Part shown: piece by piece, positions 7,656 to 14,061 of the stretch | How positions within the stretch are numbered: the first letter of the stretch is position 1 | Layout of the letters: every line of letters begins with the position of its first letter | Origin: Rhodobacter sp. | Lineage (GTDB): Bacteria; Pseudomonadota; Alphaproteobacteria; Rhodobacterales; Rhodobacteraceae | Length of the DNA: 15,730 bases | Direction: 5' to 3' | Assembly (NCBI GenBank): GCA_013824045.1 | Contig: PNND01000351.1 | Span: forward strand, 1 to 15,730 | The notes under the pieces: generated by a model | What the model was told of the DNA's origin: nothing | Database searches by the model: none | Seen by the model: only the letters and a program-made list of their open reading frames with translations | Made by a program: the position numbers and the translations under genes

Positions 7656-10034
7656 ATGTTTCTCAAGCATACCGCGATTGCCCCCTCCCTCGCCTCGCAG
7701 TTCATCGCAGCGGCCGAGGCCGCGGCCCGCGCCATCCCCCCGGCCTTCCCGCTGGACGCCACCGTGGCGGTGAACCCCTTCCTCGGCCAGACCCACAGCG
7801 ATCTGGCCACCGCCTCCGCGCGGCTGGCGCGGGTGTCGGGTGCGCCCCTTACCCTGCCGCGCGCCGCCCTTGCCGCGCGGGTCACATCGGGCGAAATCAG
7901 CGATGACGATCTGGCCGCCGCCCTGATCGCCTCGCCCTCGCCGGTCAAGCCGCGCGATCTGGCCTGGCTCAAGGCCCGGATGCAGGTGGCCGCCCCCACC
8001 CCAGCGGCGCTGCCCACCGTAGCCGATCTGGCCGCCCGCGCCACCGGCACCGATTGGCCCGCCATCCTCGCCCGCAGCTTCGGCCTCTGGGCGGCGGGCT
8101 ATTTCGATCGCGGTCAGGCGCTCTGGACGCCGCGCTCCGGCCATGGGGCCTTCGCCGCATGGCGGGAATGGGCCACGCATGACCTCACCCCTGAAATCGC
8201 CGGATTGACGGGCTTCAGCGCCTTTGTTTCCGAAGCGCCCGACACCGCCGATCGCGCGCTTCTGCGCGCCACCGAACGGCTGGGTCTCACGGTCGATGCC
8301 GCCGAAACCGCCTTCCACCGCCTTCTCGCCGATCTCGGCGGCTGGCCGCAGCACGCGCGTTGGCTCCTGTGGCAGGCCGAGTTGAAGGGCGGCACCGACA
8401 CCACGCTGACCGATCTGCTGGCCATCCGCCTGCTCTGGGAAGAGGCGCTGCTTGCCCATGCGCCTATGGTGGCCGCCGATTGGGCCGCCACCGTCGCCGC
8501 CCATGCGTCCGAGGTCACCGCCACCCCCGATCAGGCGCTGGATGCTATCCTGCAGGATGCCGCCGAACGCGCGCATCAGCGCAAGCTGGCGGCCCTGCTC
8601 TCCGGCCCCACCCATCAGACAGGCCGCCCCGCCCTGCAGGCAGCGCTGTGCATCGACGTCCGCTCAGAAGTGCTGCGTCGCGCTCTGGAATCGCAGGACA
8701 GCAGGATCGAAACCTTGGGCTTCGCGGGCTTCTTCGGCCTGCCCGTCGCCCATCGCCCGCAAGGCACGGATGAGGTGCAGGCCCACCTGCCCGCCCTGCT
8801 GAACCCCGCCCTTATCTCCACCAGCCACAACGGCGCGGACAGCGAAACCGCCACCCGCATAACCGCACGGGCCAAACGCGCCTGGGGCCGGTTCCGTCAG
8901 GCCGCCGTCTCCTCCTTCGCCTTTGTCGAGGCTGCAGGTCCCCTCTACGGCGGCAAGCTCGTCCGCGATGCGCTGGGTCTGGGGGCAGACGGGCTCACCC
9001 CCGGCCCCCTGCCGCAGATCGAAGGCGGCCTGACCGCCGAACAAAAGGCTCAGACCGGCGCGGCCGTCCTGCGCGCCATGAGCCTGACCTCGGGCCATGC
9101 CCGGCTCGTCCTGCTCATCGGCCATGGCGCGCAGCTTACCAACAACCCGCATGAAAGCGCCTATCACTGTGGCGCCTGCTGCGGCCAGACGGGCGAGGTT
9201 TCGGCACGGCTCTTGGCCTCTCTCCTCAATGATCCTGAAACCCGCGCGGGCCTGCCCGCGCTGGGGCTGACCCTGCCCACTGACACGCTCTTCGTGGCGG
9301 GCCTGCATGATACGGTGACGGACAAGGTCACGCTCTACCGCGACACCCCCGCCCCCGATCACACCGCCGACCTTACGCAGGCCGAAAGCTGGCTCTCCGC
9401 CGCAGGCCACCTCGCACGCATCGAACGCGCCCTGCGCCTGCCCGGTGCCACGGCGCAAGGCATCGCCAGCCGCGCGTCCGACTGGGCCGAGGTGCGCCCC
9501 GAATGGGGCCTTGCCGGATGCGCCGCCTTCATCGCCGCCCCCCGCAGTGCCACCACAGGGCGCAATCTGGGCGGCCGCGCCTTCCTGCACAGCTACGATT
9601 GGACGCAGGATCAGGGCTTCGCCACGCTGGAACTCATCATCACCGCCCCGGTGGTTGTGGCCAGCTGGATCAGCCTGCAATATTACGGCTCCTCCGTCGC
9701 ACCGCAGGTCTTCGGCGGCGGCAACAAGCTGATCCACAATGTCGTGGGCGGCATCGGCGTGGTCGAAGGCAATGGCGGCCTGCTCCGCCCCGGCCTGCCT
9801 TTCCAGACCATCCATGACGGCACCGCCCCCGCCCATGACGCGCTGCGCCTCTCGGTGCTGATCGAGGCCCCCACTGACGCCATCACCGCCATCCTGCACA
9901 AACATGATGGCGTGCGGCAGCTCTTCGATAACGGCTGGCTCCACCTTTTCGCCTTGACCAAAGGGCAGATCACCGCCCGCTACCGCCCCGGTTTGGAATG
10001 GGAAAGCACCGCCCCAAAGGCATTTGCCGCCTAA
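7656..10034 (+). CDS. dabA: DabA: zinc-dependent, carbonic-anhydrase-like subunit of DAB transporter (DUF2309/UPF0753)
   Basis: A 792-residue protein of the DUF2309/UPF0753 family, now called DabA, the cytoplasmic-side subunit proposed to hydrate CO2 vectorially at a zinc site resembling beta-carbonic anhydrase. All four expected zinc-site residues are present: Cys332 and Asp334 in CIDVRSE, His490 in [12 protein letters not shown] and Cys505 in YHCGACCG. They match the Cys351/Asp353/His524/Cys539 set reported for Halothiobacillus, with the 15-residue His-to-Cys spacing preserved. Other family marks are AVNPFLGQ near residue 45, GFFGLPV near 355, and the C-terminal [25 protein letters not shown] and [17 protein letters not shown] stretches. 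AAGGAAA precedes the ATG by about seven bases. It is co-oriented with dabB, and a strong hairpin 25 bp past its stop probably ends the operon. The length is normal. Residue equivalence is by motif, not by alignment. Confidence 0.94.
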   Translation: MFLKHTAIAPSLASQFIAAAEAAARAIPPAFPLDATVAVNPFLGQTHSDLATASARLARVSGAPLTLPRAALAARVTSGEISDDDLAAALIASPSPVKPRDLAWLKARMQVAAPTPAALPTVADLAARATGTDWPAILARSFGLWAAGYFDRGQALWTPRSGHGAFAAWREWATHDLTPEIAGLTGFSAFVSEAPDTADRALLRATERLGLTVDAAETAFHRLLADLGGWPQHARWLLWQAELKGGTDTTLTDLLAIRLLWEEALLAHAPMVAADWAATVAAHASEVTATPDQALDAILQDAAERAHQRKLAALLSGPTHQTGRPALQAALCIDVRSEVLRRALESQDSRIETLGFAGFFGLPVAHRPQGTDEVQAHLPALLNPALISTSHNGADSETATRITARAKRAWGRFRQAAVSSFAFVEAAGPLYGGKLVRDALGLGADGLTPGPLPQIEGGLTAEQKAQTGAAVLRAMSLTSGHARLVLLIGHGAQLTNNPHESAYHCGACCGQTGEVSARLLASLLNDPETRAGLPALGLTLPTDTLFVAGLHDTVTDKVTLYRDTPAPDHTADLTQAESWLSAAGHLARIERALRLPGATAQGIASRASDWAEVRPEWGLAGCAAFIAAPRSATTGRNLGGRAFLHSYDWTQDQGFATLELIITAPVVVASWISLQYYGSSVAPQVFGGGNKLIHNVVGGIGVVEGNGGLLRPGLPFQTIHDGTAPAHDALRLSVLIEAPTDAITAILHKHDGVRQLFDNGWLHLFALTKGQITARYRPGLEWESTAPKAFAA

Positions 10035-10059
10035 ACCCTGCCCCCCGCAGGTCACGCAT

Positions 10060-10094
10060 GACAGCAGGCGGCGCAGCGCGCGCCGCCTGCTGTC
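10060..10094 (+). terminator. Strong GC hairpin after dabA, probable terminator
   Basis: A perfect 15-bp stem (GACAGCAGGCGGCGC at 10060-10074 against its complement at 10080-10094) with a five-base AGCGC loop lies 25 bp past the dabA stop. No run of T follows, only CTTCCACC, so it may act as a Rho-assisted or weak intrinsic terminator, or protect the dabBA mRNA 3' end. It separates dabBA from the sensory gene pair. Confidence 0.6.
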
Positions 10095-10149
10095 CTTCCA
10101 CCCCGCCAGCCCCAGCCGCAGAAGACCTGCCCGGGCGCCGTTAAATCGC

Positions 10150-10177
10150 TTGATCGAAAAGCATGCAAAGGTATGCT
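10150..10177 (+). promoter_or_regulatory. Candidate promoter of the B12/SCHIC-like gene
   Basis: TTGATC (10150-10155) and TATGCT (10172-10177), 16 bp apart, each match four of six bases of the housekeeping -35 and -10 elements. An inverted repeat AGCAT-N8-ATGCT (10160-10164 and 10173-10177) overlaps the spacer and -10, a position suited to a repressor. The 163-bp gap between dabA and this gene otherwise holds only the hairpin at 10060-10094. Confidence 0.4.
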
Positions 10178-10197
10178 CAACGTCTGGGGGGATCGTG

Positions 10198-11019
10198 ATG
10201 GCAAGACAGCAGGCGTCTCTCGACCCAGAGGTATTCACGCGCACCGCCTCGCTTTTCGCGGCAAAACGCTTGGCCTTTCCCCCGGATGCCGTCGGCGCTC
10301 TGGTCACAGACATTGTCCGTCGGCTCGCCGACTTCCGCGCGCAGGAACCCGTGTTCGAAGTCCCCGCCATCGGCGAGGACAGCATCGCTAGCTTCTGCGA
10401 GGCGCTGATCCAGCCCGGGGCCGAGGCAACCTTCCACTTTATTCAGGACCGCCGCGCCGAAGGCGTCACGCGGCAGGCCGTCTATCTGGGCTATATCACC
10501 GGGGCCGCGCGTCACCTTGGCATCGGCTGGGAGGAAGACCGATACTCCTTCCTTCAGGTCACCATCGGCACCGGCCATCTCTACGCCCTGATGCGCGCCC
10601 TGCGCGCCGAAGGGGCGGCGCTGCGCCCGGCCTTCGACATCCGCCGTTCGGCCCTCTTTGCCACCGTCCCCGGCGAAGACCACGGCATCGGCATCACCGT
10701 CGCCGCCGACATCTTCCGCGACGCGGGTTGGGAGATCGACCTGCAGACCTCCACCACCCATGACGCGCTGATGGCCCATGTCGAACAGACCCATCCCCTG
10801 ATCATCGGCCTCTCGCTCAGCACCGAACAGCGGCTGGATGCATTGGTGCGGCTTGTCGTGGCCATGCGCCTTGTCGTGCCCGAGGCCATCATCGGCGTGG
10901 CTCCTGCTGCTACGGTGGATGGCAAACGCCTGCGCGCCTTGGCCGATATCGATCTTCTCTTCACAGATGCACCCTCGGCCTATCGCGAACTGGATCGTCT
11001 CATCCGCCTTCGGGGCTGA
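10198..11019 (+). CDS. Cobalamin-binding-like (SCHIC/AerR-PpaA-like) sensory protein
   Basis: A 273-residue cytoplasmic protein. Residues about 60-140 look like the helical cap that precedes B12-binding domains in sensory proteins: AVYLGYITGAARHLGIGWEE, then DRYSFLQVTIGTGHL, which matches the W-x-x-D...F-x-x-VT pattern of AerR/PpaA-type proteins. Residues about 150-270 form a Rossmann-like domain with GEDHGIGITVAADIFRDAGW. His162 sits where the cobalamin or heme ligand His would be, but the motif reads E-x-H-x-x-G rather than D-x-H-x-x-G. The later S-x-L and Gly-Gly motifs are altered (GLSLSTEQ at 204-211 and GVAPAAT). These changes recall the heme-binding SCHIC domain of AppA rather than a classical B12 site. 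The start at 10198 follows a G-rich Shine-Dalgarno (10186-10191). The BLUF gene follows after 64 bp. I see no DNA-binding domain, so it probably acts through a partner protein. Ligand and partner are unknown. Confidence 0.78.
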   Translation: MARQQASLDPEVFTRTASLFAAKRLAFPPDAVGALVTDIVRRLADFRAQEPVFEVPAIGEDSIASFCEALIQPGAEATFHFIQDRRAEGVTRQAVYLGYITGAARHLGIGWEEDRYSFLQVTIGTGHLYALMRALRAEGAALRPAFDIRRSALFATVPGEDHGIGITVAADIFRDAGWEIDLQTSTTHDALMAHVEQTHPLIIGLSLSTEQRLDALVRLVVAMRLVVPEAIIGVAPAATVDGKRLRALADIDLLFTDAPSAYRELDRLIRLRG

Positions 11020-11030
11020 TCCGCTCTGCC

Positions 11031-11055
11031 CCGGCGCAAGTCCCAACCGCGCCGG
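11031..11055 (+). other. Intercistronic hairpin between SCHIC-like and BLUF genes
   Basis: CCGGCGC (11031-11037) and GCGCCGG (11049-11055) are perfect 7-bp arms around an 11-base loop, in the 64-bp gap between the two sensory genes. No T-run follows. It could lower downstream expression or stabilise the upstream mRNA, or be a chance product of high GC. Confidence 0.35.
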
Positions 11056-11083
11056 CCCACCCCTTTGCAAGAGAGGCGACCCT

Positions 11084-11497
11084 ATGACCCTGTTCCGGGC
11101 CATCTACAGCTCGCGCCCCTTCGGCTTTGACGCCGGGGTCCTGCACGGCATCCTCGACCAGGCCCGCCGCCTGAACCAGCGTGACGGCATCACAGGTGCC
11201 CTGATCTGCCGCGATGACATCTATCTGCAATGGCTCGAAGGTCCCGAAGACAAGGTCCGCGCCACGCTGGACCGCATCGCCCAAGACGACCGCCACCTTG
11301 AGGTGACGCTGCATGTGGCAGAACCCGCCGATGACCGCATGTTCGCCGACTGGGCCATGCTCCACGACCCGGCCACCAGCTGGATCTGGTCGCGCGCAGA
11401 CTTGGCCGACAACGCCATTGACCGCGCCACCCCGGAAGAGGTCACTGCCTTTTTCCTGCGCCTGCGCGGCACGGCTGAGGCCCGCACCTCCGATTGA
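11084..11497 (+). CDS. Short BLUF-domain blue-light photoreceptor (BlrB-like)
   Basis: A 137-residue stand-alone BLUF protein that should bind FAD and sense blue light in the cytoplasm. All key photocycle residues are in place: Tyr8 (RAIYSSR), Asn31 (LNQRDGITGAL), Gln49 (YLQWLEG), and Trp90 with Met92 (FADWAM). These correspond to AppA Tyr21, Asn45, Gln63, Trp104 and Met106 with near-constant spacing. The BLUF core spans about residues 3-95; the last 40 residues form the usual C-terminal helical cap, with no EAL, GGDEF or other output domain. The size resembles BlrB of Rhodobacter sphaeroides (about 140 residues). The start at 11084 has GAGAGG seven bases upstream. It lies 64 bp after the cobalamin/SCHIC-like gene on the same strand, a likely two-gene operon and a functional pair. 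Its stop is six bases from that of the convergent kinase gene. It must signal by protein contact; the partner is inferred, not shown. Confidence 0.93.
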   Translation: MTLFRAIYSSRPFGFDAGVLHGILDQARRLNQRDGITGALICRDDIYLQWLEGPEDKVRATLDRIAQDDRHLEVTLHVAEPADDRMFADWAMLHDPATSWIWSRADLADNAIDRATPEEVTAFFLRLRGTAEARTSD

Positions 11498-11518
11498 CCG
11501 GCTTTATTGCCCGGCCAA
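11494..11518. terminator. Weak bidirectional hairpin spanning convergent stops
   Basis: TTGACCGG (11494-11501) can pair with CCGGCCAA (11511-11518), seven of eight bases, around a nine-base loop. It covers both the BLUF stop and the kinase stop. It is short, has one mismatch and lacks clear T-runs, so a terminator role is only possible. Confidence 0.25.
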
Positions 11519-12949
11519 GGCATGGTTGATCGGTCGCAACGCCTCATACATCCCGCGCCAAATGCCGTAGCGCCGCTCGGCCCGCGCCGCCGCCTCCGGC
11601 CTTGGCGCGAACACCCGGTCGGTCTGCACCAGCGCCCCGGCCGCCGTCGCCAGATCGGCCATCAGGCCCACGCCTGCCCCCGCCATCACCGCCGCGCCCA
11701 CCGCCCCCGGATCGCGCCCCGCCACGCGCAGCAGCGGCCGCCCGAACACATCCGCCCGCATCTGCGCCCAAGTGTCCGAGGCAAACCCGCCGCCCCCCAC
11801 CCGTATCACCTCCACCCGCGTGCCCCCCGACCGTTCCAGCGCCTCAAAGGCCAGCCGTGCCGAAAAGGCCACGCCCTCCAGCACCGCCGCCACCATCTCA
11901 CCCGGCCCCGTGCCACCGCTCAGCCCAGCAAAGCCCCCGCGCGATCCCGCATCCCAGATCGGCGCACGCTCGCCCGCCAGATGCGGCAGGAACAGCGGCG
12001 CATCCTCGGCCACCTCTCCAACCCGCGCCAGAGCCGCCTCCGCCTCCAACCCCACCAGCCGCGCCACCCAATCCAGCGACGCACCGCCCGATTGCGTGGG
12101 CCCCGCATGAAACCGCACCCCCCGCCAATCGGGGAACACGATCACCCCCGGCTCCGCCGCCACATCCGCCGACACCACGCCCAGCACCTCGGACGTGCCC
12201 GACAGATACATCCCCTCCCCCTGCCGCGCGACGCCAAGCCCAAACAGGCTCGCCCAAGCATCCATCATGCCCAGCACCACGGGCACCCCGGCAAAGGGCC
12301 AATCCGCATCCACCCGCCCCACCACGGTCAAAGGGTCCGCCAAGGGCACCAGCCGCGCCGCCGCCCCCGGCAGCAGGTCGATCAAACCCGCCGCATAGTC
12401 CAACCCCGGCGTCACCAGCCCGACCGAAGACATCGGATCACAGGCCAGCGCTCCCGTCAGCCGCGCCACGATCCAGTCACGCGGCAACAGCACATTTGCC
12501 GTCCTCGCCCAGATCTCGGGATGGGCGTCCCGCATCCACCCCATCCGCGCCAAGGCATGGCTCGCATCCACCGGGATCGGCGCACCCAGCCATGCCACCT
12601 TCTGCGCAACGCTCACCTGTGCATCTATCGCCGCCCCCGCCGCTGCGGCCCGCCCGTCCTGCCAGACAATCGCCGGATGCAGTACGTCCAGCGCGCCATC
12701 CACAAAGACATGGGTGTTCACCTGACTGGTCACGCAGATCGCATCCGCCCCACCCACCGCCGCGAACTCCGTCAGCGCCGCCCGCACCAGCCGCAGCCAA
12801 TCCTCCGGGGTCTGCTCCACCCGCCCCGCCATGGGCCGCGCTGTCGGATAGGTCTGCGAAAAGCTGGCCAGCCGCCGCCCGTCCAGCCCCAGCATCACCG
12901 CCTTGACCGATGTGGTCCCCACATCAATCCCGATCACCCGACCCTGCAT
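11504..12949 (-). CDS. FGGY-family carbohydrate kinase (xylulokinase-like)
   Basis: A 481-residue cytosolic sugar or polyol kinase of the FGGY family with the two actin-like domains expected at this length. The phosphate-binding loop is near the start (GIDVGTTSVKAV, Asp9 to Val18). VTSQVNTHVFVD and AIVWQDGRA correspond to substrate-region motifs of xylulokinases. The probable catalytic base is Asp230 in GMMDAWASLFGLG. The C-terminal ADP-binding motif is IRVGGGGFASDTWAQMRADV. The start at 12949 (MQGRVIGID) fits the family N-terminus and has a G-rich sequence upstream; a TTG start at 12997 would add 16 unrelated residues. It is divergent from an RbsABC-type importer across 117 bp, so it likely phosphorylates the sugar or polyol that this transporter brings in. 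Xylulose, ribulose, erythritol and other polyols are all possible; the sequence does not let me choose. The gene is intact. Confidence 0.88.
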   Translation of the reverse strand: MQGRVIGIDVGTTSVKAVMLGLDGRRLASFSQTYPTARPMAGRVEQTPEDWLRLVRAALTEFAAVGGADAICVTSQVNTHVFVDGALDVLHPAIVWQDGRAAAAGAAIDAQVSVAQKVAWLGAPIPVDASHALARMGWMRDAHPEIWARTANVLLPRDWIVARLTGALACDPMSSVGLVTPGLDYAAGLIDLLPGAAARLVPLADPLTVVGRVDADWPFAGVPVVLGMMDAWASLFGLGVARQGEGMYLSGTSEVLGVVSADVAAEPGVIVFPDWRGVRFHAGPTQSGGASLDWVARLVGLEAEAALARVGEVAEDAPLFLPHLAGERAPIWDAGSRGGFAGLSGGTGPGEMVAAVLEGVAFSARLAFEALERSGGTRVEVIRVGGGGFASDTWAQMRADVFGRPLLRVAGRDPGAVGAAVMAGAGVGLMADLATAAGALVQTDRVFAPRPEAAARAERRYGIWRGMYEALRPINHALAGQ

Positions 12950-13066
12950 CCCGCCCCCCGCCACATTCCACTGGACGGGGCCAGACTGGCCTGACAATCA
13001 TTCCCCCGCAAGATCACCGCCCGCAAGATGAACAGACGGCCGGGACAGCCACAGGGAGAGAAAACC
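12950..13066. promoter_or_regulatory. Divergent control region of FGGY kinase and sugar ABC operon
   Basis: This 117-bp spacer holds a perfect palindrome GGCCAG-A-CTGGCC (12979-12991), a plausible operator, and a direct repeat of CCCGCAAGAT (13005-13014 and 13020-13029) with starts 15 bp apart. GGGAGAG (13054-13060) is the Shine-Dalgarno of the binding-protein gene. I see no convincing -35/-10 pair. No regulator gene for this unit lies in the window; it may lie beyond the right edge. Confidence 0.4.
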
Positions 13067-14005
13067 ATGACCACATCCACCGCAACCCGGCTGACCCGCA
13101 GCCTTGCCGTCGCCCTCACCCTCACGGGCTTTGCCGGCGCAGCTTGGGCCGAAGGCGAAACCGTCGCCGTCATCACCCCCTACCTGTCGCAACCCGGCAC
13201 CCAGTTCTATGTCGAAGCCTTCGAAGCCCGCGCGACTGAGCTTGGCTGGACCGTGAACGTCATCGACACCGCCGGTGACGTGGCCGCCGTCATCTCGCGC
13301 ATGGAAGATGCCGCCACGCAGGGCGTCGATGCCATCGTCCTGAACGTCGATCCCGCCCAAGTCGGCGCAGGGCTGGATGCCGCCGTGGCCGCCAATATCC
13401 CGGTCTTCGGCATGGATGCCGGGGCCGATCCGCGCATTCAGGCCAATGTCACCTCGAACGGCTATGCCATGGCGGCAGAGACCGCCGTCTATGTCGCCAA
13501 CCGCATCGGCGGGGCGGGCAATGTGGTGATGTTCGTCTTCGACGCTTTCCCCCCCGTTCAGGTGCGCGGTGCGATCGCGGATGCCGTCTTCGCCAACCAC
13601 CCCGACATCGCGGTGCTTGACCGCGTCACCCCCGATGTGGCCGATGGCGGCATCGCCGACAGCCGCGCCAAGATGGAAGCGATCCTCGCCGCCAATCCCG
13701 AACCCGGCAGCATCAAGGCCGTCTGGGCCGCATGGGACCAGCCCGCGCTGGGGGCCCTGCAGGCGATCGAGGCCGCAGGCCGCCAAGGCGAAGGCATCGT
13801 CATCACCGGCATCGACGCCAACCCGCAGGCCCGCGACGCCATCGCCGCAGGCGGCAATTTCGAAGCCTCTGTCGCGCAGGATTTCGCAGGCATCGGGGCC
13901 ACCACCGCCGATACCGTCGCCCGCGTTCTGGCCGGGGAAACCCTCAAGGCCAATGTGATCTACGTTCCCACCAAGCTGATCACCTCGGCCAACGCCGCCC
14001 AGTGA
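13067..14005 (+). CDS. Sugar ABC transporter substrate-binding protein (ribose/galactose-type, periplasmic)
   Basis: A 312-residue periplasmic binding protein of the type I (RbsB-like, Peripla_BP_4) family. A Sec signal peptide is clear: Arg8 and Arg11, a hydrophobic core SLAVALTLTGFAGAA, and a probable cut after AWA (Ala28). The mature protein opens with ETVAVITPYLSQPGTQFYVE, then LGWTVNVIDTAGDVAAVISR and GVDAIVLNVDPAQV, the standard first-lobe pattern for this family. IPVFGMDAGAD and VITGIDANPQARDAI carry the hinge and ligand-contact Asp positions typical of sugar binders. The start at 13067 has GGGAGAG six bases upstream. It is the first gene of the operon; ATPase and permease follow, and the kinase is divergent. 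A GC hairpin 10 bp after its stop probably lets its mRNA accumulate above that of the downstream genes. Ligand unknown: a pentose, polyol or related sugar. Confidence 0.9.
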   Translation: MTTSTATRLTRSLAVALTLTGFAGAAWAEGETVAVITPYLSQPGTQFYVEAFEARATELGWTVNVIDTAGDVAAVISRMEDAATQGVDAIVLNVDPAQVGAGLDAAVAANIPVFGMDAGADPRIQANVTSNGYAMAAETAVYVANRIGGAGNVVMFVFDAFPPVQVRGAIADAVFANHPDIAVLDRVTPDVADGGIADSRAKMEAILAANPEPGSIKAVWAAWDQPALGALQAIEAAGRQGEGIVITGIDANPQARDAIAAGGNFEASVAQDFAGIGATTADTVARVLAGETLKANVIYVPTKLITSANAAQ

Positions 14006-14015
14006 TCCCGGCGCG

Positions 14016-14040
14016 GCGGGGGGGCCAATCGCCCCCCCGC
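14016..14040 (+). other. Intercistronic GC hairpin after the binding-protein gene
   Basis: GCGGGGGGG (14016-14024) pairs perfectly with CCCCCCCGC (14032-14040) around a seven-base loop in the 56-bp gap before the ATPase gene. Such hairpins commonly stabilise the upstream transcript or partly terminate it, giving excess binding protein over ATPase and permease. No T-run follows. Confidence 0.6.
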
Positions 14041-14061
14041 ACCCCCCACAGCCTCATCGCC

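Noticed and set aside
8664..10385. 573-codon open frame on the minus strand opposite dabA
   Set aside because: It is antisense to a strongly supported gene and its Gly/Gln/Arg-rich translation has no recognisable domain; long shadow frames are expected at this GC content.
10198..11497. Photosynthesis gene cluster with appA/ppaA/ppsR
   Set aside because: No bch, crt, puf or ppsR genes and no TGT-N12-ACA site were seen in the window; only domain resemblance supports the link.
11507..12994. 495-codon plus-strand frame opposite the FGGY kinase
   Set aside because: The translation is dominated by His, Arg, Pro and Gln, as expected for the complement of a GC-rich gene; the kinase on the other strand has clear family motifs.
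12947..12997. TTG start of the kinase at 12997
   Set aside because: It would add 16 residues before the normal FGGY N-terminus, while the ATG at 12949 fits both the family and a G-rich upstream sequence.
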